Origin: Cordylochernes scorpioides
Taxonomy: Eukaryota > Arthropoda > Arachnida > Pseudoscorpiones > Chernetidae
DNA length: 64,000 nt
Direction: 5' to 3'
Assembly (NCBI GenBank): GCA_030710605.1
Contig: CP092876.1
Coordinates: forward strand, 88,889,988-88,953,987
The stretch's first letter is position 1. Every line of letters begins with the position of its first letter. The notes beneath the pieces are model-generated. The model worked only from the letters and a program-made list of their open reading frames with translations, did no database searches and was not told the DNA's origin. A program made the translations under genes and the position numbers. This document shows, piece after piece, positions 55,362-64,000 of the stretch.

Positions 55362-55378
55362 CCCGGGCAACGCCCGGG
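55362..55378 (-). other. Helitron 3' terminal hairpin
   Basis: CCCGGGC-AAC-GCCCGGG, nine bases inside the CTAG end; thought to signal the end of rolling-circle transfer. Confidence 0.85.
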
Positions 55379-55379
55379 T

Positions 55380-57383
55380 TTTACCCGACTGGACCCGGCT
55401 TCGCCTGGGTAGTGTTCGAGCGAGGTTTACTCATGAATGAATAGAGGCCCCAGCTGTTTGTAAACTCAATGTAATGAATTTTCTTTCAGCAAAATGGAGA
55501 TAAATTGCAAAGAGCAATATCGAAAATGCGTGTAAAAAAATCTGAAATATAGGATCCATTTCACAAACACATCTAATGAATAGAGTGCTGTTTGGAGGAG
55601 TGGTCTAAACTGTTAATTTTTAAAAACCATGACCCGGGGTCATCGAATGCAGATTCAGACACTTTGTTCTGAAAAAAAAAATTGCCCCAATGGCTCCTAA
55701 TTCTTGAAAAAGTCCAACCCCTCCAGTGAGTGCAAGTAACCAAACTGGGCTTTTATTCTTAAAAATAAAAAAAAAATCTAATGATTAGTGTGAATAAAGG
55801 AAAATGGTCGGCACAACCTGAAAATTTCACTTTGTCCACTTCACTCTCGGCTGTCCAAGAAGAAACAGCCAGAGCAAACATTTTAAAGGGCACCTAATCC
55901 GGCATTTACATATCTAAATAGTTAAGCAACTTTTATAAATGTAATATATTTCTGCAATATTGAAATACCAGGACTTGGAAGAATTTTGTATTAGTTATTG
56001 TTGCAGTTTTAGAAAAGTGTGGGAAATTGGATATTTTAACAAAAGAATATAATTTTTAAAATGGTATATAAAATAAAAAGGAAATTTGCATAATTTTCTA
56101 ATAGTCAAGGGCAATTGTAAAAATACCAAAAAAGCAAGACCAAATAAAAAAATATATATATATGTGTGATGTTTCAGTAACAGCATTGTTGCCATATAAA
56201 TACAAAATTACTGAATGTATTCAGTACCTTTGTCTAAAGATAGCCAAAATGTAACTGAAACCACACATAATGTAATTATTCGTATTCGGTCTTGCTTCCT
56301 TTTTTTTTTTAATCATCCCTAGTACGCGTGGTACAGGCCATGATAACCATGGTGGGTAGGTAGCGACTGCTTTTACTGTAAGCGCACCACATGTCTACAA
56401 ATGTGATACATTGCTACCAGCTAAATGCATTTTCACTATGGTGTGATTTCCACATGATGGATCTGTAGACACATTATAATCTCTCCAGAGCTTAAGCAAA
56501 CAGTACTTTCACATTATATAAATATCAATGCCAAAATCCAGAGTTATGATAGCATGTTGCAGTGTAATGTAGACCTGCAGGATGGGAAAAAGCAATATTA
56601 TTTCCGGCTTTAATTTGAAAAAGTATTATGAAACGTTAAAAATATAATCTTAACTTTTGAAGCATGAAAAAATGCTAACTTGATGTGTATCAATTTAGTT
56701 TAAAACAAACAGCATGTAAAAGTAAGCTCCAATCGAAAGCATTTATTAGCTATAACAGTGCTGCCCCCAGCGGTAAAAGACTGGAGCTAACGCTTCACGG
56801 GTTGGTAAAGTTTCTGTTAATATTACATTAACTTAACAATATTCCATGTCTTGCTAACACAAATTTTTAAAAATAATATGCATAAAAATAATGCAATTCT
56901 AAAAATCATAAATGAAGCATCATTAAATTAAATGGGAGAGAAATGGTGTTCCAAAATTTTTTTTTGTTGTAAAACTTTGACCTTTATATTTTAACAAATT
57001 CTTAATGTACATAACCCAAACCAAATTGTCTATAAAATTCTGCAAACAAATATAATATTCTAGAGGCATGAAAATTCTAATGGTATAAAAATCAAAACCG
57101 CAAAGTTATCCTGATAAATGCAATGAGCTATGATAAGGTGTGTTGCAGGCTAACAAAAACTTTAATTGAACCAGAAATGTTGATACCATAAAAAAAAAAA
57201 ACAATTTTCAAGAATAGAGTTATGTAAATGAATTAAATGTGAAAAAATTAAAATAAAATAAAGTAAAAAAAGCTTTATTGATGAAACAACAGTAGAGCAA
57301 TAATGATAACAAATTATGTATTTACAAAAGTCAAGCTTCCCAAAATCATTATTCGAAGAAATCTCTTTAAAAATTGTCAAAAT
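55380..57383. other. Helitron 3' non-coding region
   Basis: Two kilobases, AT-rich, no coding frame on either strand. Might include captured sequence (for example around 56310-56470, which is G/C-richer), but nothing was recognised. Confidence 0.6.
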
Positions 57384-57842
57384 CTAGATCAAAGCCCCCT
57401 GATAAACAATATTGCGTGTCTTGCTAAAAGTAGAACTAAAGACAAATAAATTTTTAGGGCTGGAAACACGGGAGCATGCTACATAGAGTTGCCCATGCGA
57501 GAAACAGGGAGACTCAAGATGCACACCAACAACTTGCAATGTTTGACCCTGAGATTTATTAATTGTCATAGCAAAGGCAACCATAACTGGGAATTGCAAG
57601 CGTCTAAACTTAAAAGGCAGATCATTTGGAATAATAGGTATTCTAGGAATAAGGACCTCTTCCCCTCGAAAAGAGCCAGTTAAAATCCGAGCCTGGAGAA
57701 CATTAGTGCCCATTTGATTGATGCATAATCTAGTGCCATTGCAGAGACGGGGTGGATCAAGGTTTCGTATTAAAATTACTGGCACACCAACTTTTAGTAC
57801 AATTTTGTGTGAAGGTGTACCAGACAATTCTAGTGAATTCAA
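57384..57842 (-). pseudogene. Helitron helicase C-terminus, frameshifted off the main frame
   Basis: Continues the helicase after a one-base loss in a T-run at about 57842-57845: GVPVILIRNLDPPRLCNGTR, FAMTINKSQGQTLQVVGV and VACSRVSSPKNLFVF, the last motifs of a PIF1-type SF1 helicase, then a stop. Without it the main frame lacks the final helicase motifs. Confidence 0.9.
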
Positions 57843-60800
57843 AATTCAGGGGGATACGACACAGATTCATCAGGATCAACCATTGTATCAATTGATCTAT
57901 AGATTTTGCTTCCACCCGGGATTGAAATTAATATTGTATTATTTATTTCTAGCACAGTGCTATTTTTGGGGTCTAAAATAGTGCGGGCACATAACCATTC
58001 TTCAGATAAATAGTTTACACCTATATTAGGGAAAACCTTTTCATACAGACTTTCTGAAGATTCCACCACTTGGCAAAAAGTATTTGAAAACTGGATATTA
58101 CCCTCGGAATCAGTTTCTAGTTGACCTTCTCCTATCTTTAAGAGTTCGTCTGCAAATTGTGCAGCAGTGGTATCATTATGGAGTTGAACTCTCATGTTGA
58201 CCGTGAGGTGCATTTTCACAATATGGCTCCAAAGATAAGAAGACTTTAAACAGGCATTCAGCTCATCAGCAGGTGTACCTCTAGTGACTACTGGAAGAGT
58301 CTGTCGGAAATCACCGGCCAAAAGCACTACTAAACCACCCATGGGTTGTGGATCATCACGGATATCCTGTAATGTCCGATCAAGGGCTTCCAAGGCAATT
58401 TTATGGGCCATGGTGCACTCATCCCAAACCAGCAACTTACAGCTACGTAAGAGTGAAGCTTTATCACTATTTTTTCGTATATTGCAAACAGCAGTCTGAC
58501 CCTCCGCAAAGGTCAGAGGTAATTTCAGCACTGAATGTGCAGTTCTTCCGCCCGCAAGCAATGTTGCAGCTATCCCTGAGGAAGCAACAGCAATGGCAAT
58601 ATTTTGTGCCTTCCTAATCATTGCTAATAGAAGATTCAAAAGAAATGTTTTACCTGTTCCCCCCGGCGCATCTAAAAATATAATTATGGGTTGTGACAAA
58701 TTAATTTTTGCTAAGACAGCATCAAAAACTCTTCTTTGTTCTGGCAAGAGTTTGGGCAGCATGGATGCAACATTGTCTTCAAGTTCTGCCGTATCATACG
58801 CAAGTTCTCTCAAAATGTCAGAATTGGTAACCACATTTCTCCTGGGTGCTCCTAAGCCTAATTCCTGCAGTTTCTTCCCACATATAGATACGACACGATC
58901 CTCAATGTTACACAATGTTTCATTATATATCAGATCATTATACCTGATGGAGGAATCGAGAAGCTGATAACGATGAAGAATATCACTTGCCATCTCATCT
59001 CTATAGGTAATCCATAACTGCTGAGGGTTCGAAATTGTGCACGGAGAAATTAATATGGCAAACAATTGCCTTACTCTTGTAGGAGCCTGACAAAGAACGG
59101 CCTCATCCATTGTGACAACCCAATGGTTATCATTCTCCAATAATCCAATAGCTGCGCATGTTTCTCTAAATGTTTCGTATTGACTGCCATTAACAATCTT
59201 CAAATATGCGAAGGAAGTTGGTCCCTTGATGTTATGTAGTAACATACGTAAACAAAAGCATTCAAAGTTACTGACATGCACAGCGTAAACCCGTCCAATA
59301 GTGTCTGATCTCTTCACTCCAGGCTGTCCTTCGACCAGCTTGCCTTGAACGCGCCTTCTCCATTCGTGGGCAGAAGAATTCCAAGTGTAGTATTGGGGAA
59401 CATCTGGATAGAGCAGGGTCCTAGCAAAGGAATCAGTTTGGCATAATGAAAAAAATGCAGTCAGGGTTGTCCTTGGTGGATTACGCATTCGATGGGCAAG
59501 AGTGTTTTGATTGAAATATATCCGTTCTCCATTCTCAAGATGCACAGCTAAATGGATAACAGCTGGATGGCGTTGGTGTAAAGGGAAGCTGAGAAGACGC
59601 CAAACAGCTTCATTGCTGCTTATGTATCTGGCACACTGATACATTCGCACCTCATTTTGAGGGTCAGGACCTCTACCTTCTCTGCGTAAATTAATAATAG
59701 CTTGATCACTGCCCTTATTGACATATTTGCAAATATATTTTATTGCCTTAACAGAACTACAGTTCTCAACATTGATATGTGCACAAAACATCTTCGATAG
59801 CAATGGAGAATAAGGCACCACCCAACGATTGTCAATTGTGACCTCTTCTCGTCCACGTATTTTAACCTTTGCAGTAAAGCCACCTGCTTCAGGTGCGCGT
59901 CTCCTATATAAAGGATAACCATTCTCATTAGTCTGGGTTTCCAGCAAAAACTGTTTTGGATATTTTTTAGAACAGCTACTATTCTTCATACAGGGGGACA
60001 CAGGGTTGTACTCACCGCAAGGCCCATGTATCATATTCTTAACCACAATGTTATACAATAGCGGGTCTTGAATTGGATCTGGAAACTCAGCACATATAAC
60101 AGAGTCTATCTGAGTGGGACGGAGCTTATTTGCTAGCCAAACTAATATGTGAGCATGAGGAAGTCCCCTTTTCTGCCATTCAACAGAATACATCCACGCA
60201 ACCGCTGCTCCATACAATTGGCCTTTTGTTAGAGCCCCAATAAATTTGACTAATTTTTGCCGAAAAACCCGAGCTGTGATATCATGTCTATCCAGCTGTT
60301 TTTGTCCTGGTAGCAACGCTGCAGATAGCTCTTCCCAAGAGGGGTTACATGTAAAAGTAATAAAAAGATCTGGACGCCCAAATTTCCGAACATAACAAAA
60401 AGCATCCTGCGTATATTCTGCCAAATACCTGGGACTATTGACAAAACTTGATGGTAAAATGATCCTTTGACCCAAGCTATTAGGGTTAATATTTGCATCA
60501 GTTGACAGGGCATCGCGCAAATGAATATAACTCTCTGCACGCAAGTTTCTCTGGTGCAGCGTAATATAGCGCAAACGTTCACTTTCTACCTTCGCATACA
60601 TATCGACCAGGAATTGATGAAAGAGCTGGCCAAATTGAACAATGACATTTGGACTATTTCGGCGAACCATAATAAAATAGCCATAAAAATCCATAGAAGA
60701 CACTTTACTTGACAAAGGCTGGCTAGTGTTTGGGTCGATCTGAGGAATATGAAAAGAATATCCTTCTTGGCCTTTCCAGAAAATTAAAGGATATTGAAGG

Positions 60801-61192
60801 GCATCATAAAAGCGATGTGTGTCGCTAACATGTTGTAGCAAATTATCGCGCTGATGTAAAACAATGTCACGTGAGCCAAACTGATTACCAGCTAAGACAA
60901 CCGCAACCTCATCAGCTGTAGGAGCATTATACCGTCTAGGATGTTGACCAGGAGGTGTCCGATCAGCATTTACAACAACTCTGTATGCATCACTGGGGAG
61001 ATTTTCAAGTGCAGTTTTAAACTGTTGAACCAGTAGATTGTGTTGGTGCAACATGCGCTGCAAACCCTGTACAATATTATGACGTACTCCCTGTATTTGC
61101 TGGCATCTTCGATCAGTCTGAATATCATCATCATCATCATTGCCCATAAAATAGATCTGAAGAAATCTACTTGGCTGGTTCTCAGATGGCAT
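57839..61192 (-). CDS. Helitron replication initiator-helicase (RepHel), main frame
   Basis: 1117-residue open frame. Rolling-circle Rep domain: RDIVLHQRDNLLQHVSDTHR, HUH motif at GLPHAHILVWL (about residue 344) and the tyrosine motif YICKYVNKG (about 487). PIF1-like helicase: Walker A DAPGGTGKTF (about 840), LLVWDECTMAHK (about 922), LLAGDFRQTLPVV. It nicks and unwinds DNA to copy the element. The ATG at 61192 is internal to the true frame, which begins upstream (61289-61819) and is separated by a TAA. Confidence 0.93.
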   Translation of the reverse strand: MPSENQPSRFLQIYFMGNDDDDDIQTDRRCQQIQGVRHNIVQGLQRMLHQHNLLVQQFKTALENLPSDAYRVVVNADRTPPGQHPRRYNAPTADEVAVVLAGNQFGSRDIVLHQRDNLLQHVSDTHRFYDALQYPLIFWKGQEGYSFHIPQIDPNTSQPLSSKVSSMDFYGYFIMVRRNSPNVIVQFGQLFHQFLVDMYAKVESERLRYITLHQRNLRAESYIHLRDALSTDANINPNSLGQRIILPSSFVNSPRYLAEYTQDAFCYVRKFGRPDLFITFTCNPSWEELSAALLPGQKQLDRHDITARVFRQKLVKFIGALTKGQLYGAAVAWMYSVEWQKRGLPHAHILVWLANKLRPTQIDSVICAEFPDPIQDPLLYNIVVKNMIHGPCGEYNPVSPCMKNSSCSKKYPKQFLLETQTNENGYPLYRRRAPEAGGFTAKVKIRGREEVTIDNRWVVPYSPLLSKMFCAHINVENCSSVKAIKYICKYVNKGSDQAIINLRREGRGPDPQNEVRMYQCARYISSNEAVWRLLSFPLHQRHPAVIHLAVHLENGERIYFNQNTLAHRMRNPPRTTLTAFFSLCQTDSFARTLLYPDVPQYYTWNSSAHEWRRRVQGKLVEGQPGVKRSDTIGRVYAVHVSNFECFCLRMLLHNIKGPTSFAYLKIVNGSQYETFRETCAAIGLLENDNHWVVTMDEAVLCQAPTRVRQLFAILISPCTISNPQQLWITYRDEMASDILHRYQLLDSSIRYNDLIYNETLCNIEDRVVSICGKKLQELGLGAPRRNVVTNSDILRELAYDTAELEDNVASMLPKLLPEQRRVFDAVLAKINLSQPIIIFLDAPGGTGKTFLLNLLLAMIRKAQNIAIAVASSGIAATLLAGGRTAHSVLKLPLTFAEGQTAVCNIRKNSDKASLLRSCKLLVWDECTMAHKIALEALDRTLQDIRDDPQPMGGLVVLLAGDFRQTLPVVTRGTPADELNACLKSSYLWSHIVKMHLTVNMRVQLHNDTTAAQFADELLKIGEGQLETDSEGNIQFSNTFCQVVESSESLYEKVFPNIGVNYLSEEWLCARTILDPKNSTVLEINNTILISIPGGSKIYRSIDTMVDPDESVSYPPEF

Positions 61193-61819
61193 AAGTGAAC
61201 CTATTCTGTGGTAGACCTGGCCTTGGATAGAAAATGTGGTTGGAAAAGTAACAAAGTGGGTTTGGTTTTCAGCTCCAAATGATGTCTTTTAAAAGCAGGA
61301 ATTATATTTGCGAATATTACGCAAAAAATGGACTGAATCAGAATTCTCTCCAGATAAAAGGCTGCGAAGTGGCTCGGGAGGTAAGTCAATTAATGGCAAA
61401 CGGACTTTCCCGTTTGAACAGCACATTCCAGAAGACTCATCTTTCCATCTTAAGGCCCCACAAAACCTGCATGTAGTGTCCATCATCCCAAGGGAAATTA
61501 AAGGGTGCTTAAAGTATTCAACAGCAACAGAATAATTAAAACCTGCATTTTCCATAGAAGACCAAACGCTGCTGAAAAAATTATGTGTTCTAGTATTCCT
61601 CCGAGTAAAAGAATATATTTCTGAATGAGCCTGTAAGCGAGAATGGATGGGAGCAGGTGTCTCTAACGACCGCACAGCGGCTTGACGCGCAGACTGTGAA
61701 CGCAATCTTCGAATATTCTGTCCTCTGGTTTCGCGCAGTCTGTAAGCATGCTGAACCCTAGAGCTATTGGAACGCTGAGAAAGATTGCTTCTCCAATGGC
61801 TTGGCATACCTACAAACAC
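61193..61819 (-). pseudogene. Helitron RepHel N-terminus, separated by one stop codon
   Basis: Arg/Ser-rich start, then YFKHPLISLGMMDTTCRFCG, the zinc-finger-like CRFCGALRWKDESSGMCC and LPPEPLRSLLSG, as in animal Helitron proteins. Same frame as the main RepHel part, broken only by TAA at about 61287-61289 after RKYNSCF. Start taken near 61819 because the reading ends there; an ATG at about 61807 (MPSHWR) is an alternative. Confidence 0.87.
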
Positions 61820-62059
61820 AAAGCATTAGTAAAAATAAAAATAAGGATAACTGAAAAAATGTAAAATATCAAGGGCTGAGAATGAAGAAAAAAATTAAAA
61901 ATAGTGTATTGAAATAAGCTCGACTCATGACTAAGGCCAAAATAAAAAAATGCATTGAAATAATCTGAAAGGAGGGGAAAAATGCATAAAACTCAGTGAA
62001 AACGTAAAACAACTGATTAAAAAAAATCAAATGGAAGAAGACGTAAAAAAAAGTATAAT

Positions 62060-62740
62060 TTGCTGAAAAAATATGCACAATAAATAAATGAGCAGCTACA
62101 TATTAGGAAGCAGATAAATATAAATACTACCCAAACAAATGACAGCAAAACAAAACAAAAAAAAGACAATGGAAGAAGGCCTAAAAAAAAAGTTAATTTG
62201 GTTGAAAAAACTGCCCAATAAATTGAGCCTATATAGACATATATGAGCAGCTACATATTATGAATCAGATAAATATAAATACTACCTAAACAAATGACAG
62301 CAAAAAAGACAATGGAAGAAGTCCTAAAAAAAAAGTCTAATTTGGTTGAAAAAAACTGCCCAATAAATTGAGCCTATTGCTGAAAAAATATGCACAATAA
62401 ATATGAGTAGAACATATATAGATATACATGAGCAGCTACATATTAGGAAGCAGATAAATATAAATACTACCTAAACAAATGACAGCAAAACAAAAAAAAA
62501 AAAGACAATGGAAGAAGGCCTAAAAAAAAAAGTTAATTTGGTCGAAAAAACTGCCCAATAAATTGAGCTTATATAGATATATATGAGCAGCTACATATTA
62601 TGAAGCAGATAAATATAAATACTACCTAAACAAATGACAGCAAAACAAAAAAAAAAAGACAATGGAAGAAGGCCTAAAAAAAAGTCTAATTTGGTTGAAA
62701 AAAACTGCCCAATAAATTGAGCCCACCCCTTAAAAAAAGC
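62060..62740. repeat. 155 bp tandem repeat in the Helitron 5' region
   Basis: Four copies (starts near 62089, 62243, 62428, 62583; spacing 154, 185, 155) with landmarks ATGAGCAGCTACATATTA, AATGACAGCAAAACAAA and CTGCCCAATAAATTGAGCC. A partial fifth copy of the last motif is at about 62969. Confidence 0.88.
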
Positions 62741-64000
62741 AGTTATTAAAAATGTATAGAAGATGCTTACAATATAAAATATTGCATGGAACAAACATAT
62801 ATAGTAAAATATATGTAGTAAGCTATACAGAAAAAAACATAATTAGAAATTAGAAAATTATTTCTAAACAATAATCTAAATCGTAAATGATTATATGAAT
62901 ATATAATACAAAATGAATATTCCTTTTATGAGAATCAAACAGTATACCTTTGTCTAATTTGTATGAAAAAACTGCCCAATAAATTGAGCCTAACCCTAAA
63001 AAAAAGCAGTTATTAAAAGTGAATAGAAGCTGCTTACAATATAAATGCTAATAAGTATTAAACATATATAGTAAACAATATATAGTAAAATATATAGTAA
63101 AACATATATAGTAAAATATACGTAGCAAGATATTAAAAAAAAAACATAATTAGAATTAGAAGAATTAGAATTAGAATCTTACCTTTCGAAATACGCAGAG
63201 TGTAATAACAAAACGTCTATTAACCAATCACAATCAAGTTCGTCGCGACCAGTGCGGCGCCAAGCGGCAAAAGGCGCGAACTAATCCATTTCAGTTAAAA
63301 AAATAAAAAAAAAGTACATTAACCTTTGTAGTTTTTTGAATAGCCTATATGTTAAACGAAATCTTCAGCTACCTACATGCGAAATTCCATAATGATTGAG
63401 TCAGTAGATTTTGCGTGATGCGATAACAAACATCGATTTCGCATTTCATTTTTATAGATATAAGGATGGAAGATGTACGAGATTAAATGGTGGGATTAAG
63501 AAAATGAATCCAATAAAGCCATCGCAATGTTGATTACACAATCAGGAGTCACCTATTTCTTAAATATTTTCTTATTATTATGGATTTTACTCTCCTTGAG
63601 AAAATACAAGAAATGAGATAATCTGAGCTTCCTCTCTAAAAAAGAGTAATACCTGTTGGACATGGTTTAAAAATATATAGATTCAACTTATCACAGATTC
63701 ACGAACTTGTAATTCAATTATTTTGGTAAATTTTGAATCCTTTTCATATAAATTGTTGGATGAAATTTAAAATAGGTATGGTATTGTGACATTTGAAAAA
63801 TAAAGTAATGTAGCTAAATGAGTATAAATATTCAATCTGATGTTTTTACTTATCTCCCAACAACATGCATGCACAAAACTCACTAGTTGTCACTAGTCGT
63901 CTGTTTTTTTTATAGAGACAGAGGCAATTTTGTTCAAACTGGGTTATCTCGTGTTTTCATTCTGTTGGAGAGTAACTACGCACATCAGCCGTTGCCTAGC

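Larger units (their letters stand above)
55350..63466 (-). mobile_element. Helitron, 8.1 kb, autonomous type, nearly intact
   Basis: Borders set by the empty site in the other IR2 arm (45482/45483, CTTCCA|TTTATT). The minus-strand element runs from TCCTTATATCTATAAAAATG (63466) to a CCCGGGC-GTT-GCCCGGG hairpin and CACTCGGCTAG (55350), inserted between A and T with no duplication. It encodes a Rep-helicase in one frame apart from one stop and one frameshift. 55350-57383 (3' part) and 61820-63466 (5' part) are non-coding. Confidence 0.95.
54230..63965. repeat. IR2 right arm
   Basis: Inverted partner of 44970-50285, split by the Helitron at 55350-63466. 54230-55349 and 63467-63965 join to give the counterpart. 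No gene of its own. 63966-64000 is unassigned. Confidence 0.85.

Noticed and set aside
58284-60712. Plus-strand frames of 60-124 residues within the Helitron
   Set aside because: Antisense to the RepHel coding sequence.
61869-62794. Minus-strand phenylalanine-rich frames as membrane proteins
   Set aside because: They come from A-rich tandem repeats on the plus strand and have no conserved start or context.

Overview
The window is AT-rich, transposon-dense genomic DNA from a eukaryote, almost certainly an arthropod and most likely an insect. This rests on three things: an insulin-like peptide gene of invertebrate type, an intron-containing tRNA-Tyr gene, and the repeat mix (BEL/Pao and Ty3/gypsy LTR elements, an R1/Jockey-like LINE, a Tc1-like remnant, Helitrons). 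Species cannot be named from sequence alone. Only two host-type genes are convincing: an insulin-like peptide gene on the minus strand (16307-17059) and a tRNA-Tyr gene (46355-46443) lying inside a Helitron.

Layout. 1-2161: two minisatellite arrays (26 bp and 40 bp units), then a primer-binding site and an LTR of a minus-strand retrotransposon running off the left edge. 2162-7748: left arm of a large inverted duplication (IR1), holding a foldback palindrome and an internally deleted BEL/Pao element, cut by a 100-N gap. 7849-11140: a minus-strand LINE fragment split by a second deleted BEL/Pao element with intact LTRs and a GGTAT target duplication. 11267-12224: Helitron ends. 12.2-22.6 kb: the quietest part, with the insulin-like gene, a dead Tc1 transposase, MITEs and a 0.7 kb TRIM-like element.

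22.6-35.9 kb: a three-level nest. A decayed plus-strand gypsy integrase (GYP-0) is split by GYP-1 (minus strand, GAATG duplication), whose upstream LTR is split by GYP-2 (minus strand, 98-99% similar LTRs by eye). 36.1-43.1 kb: right arm of IR1, with the second copy of the deleted BEL element (gag intact) plus a third fragment. 43.7-44.8 kb: a 1.1 kb palindrome.

44.97-63.97 kb: a second inverted duplication (IR2). Its left arm is interrupted by a non-autonomous Helitron carrying the tRNA-Tyr gene and by a 5'-truncated LINE. Its right arm is interrupted by an 8.1 kb autonomous-type Helitron (55350-63466). A decayed BEL/Pao element lies between the arms. Because each arm keeps the empty site of the other's insertion, element boundaries can be read almost to the base.

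Nearly every protein-coding frame belongs to mobile elements, and almost all are broken by stops or frameshifts. The Helitron replicase-helicase is the nearest to intact (one stop, one frameshift) and could have been the source of the shorter Helitron with the matching 3' end.
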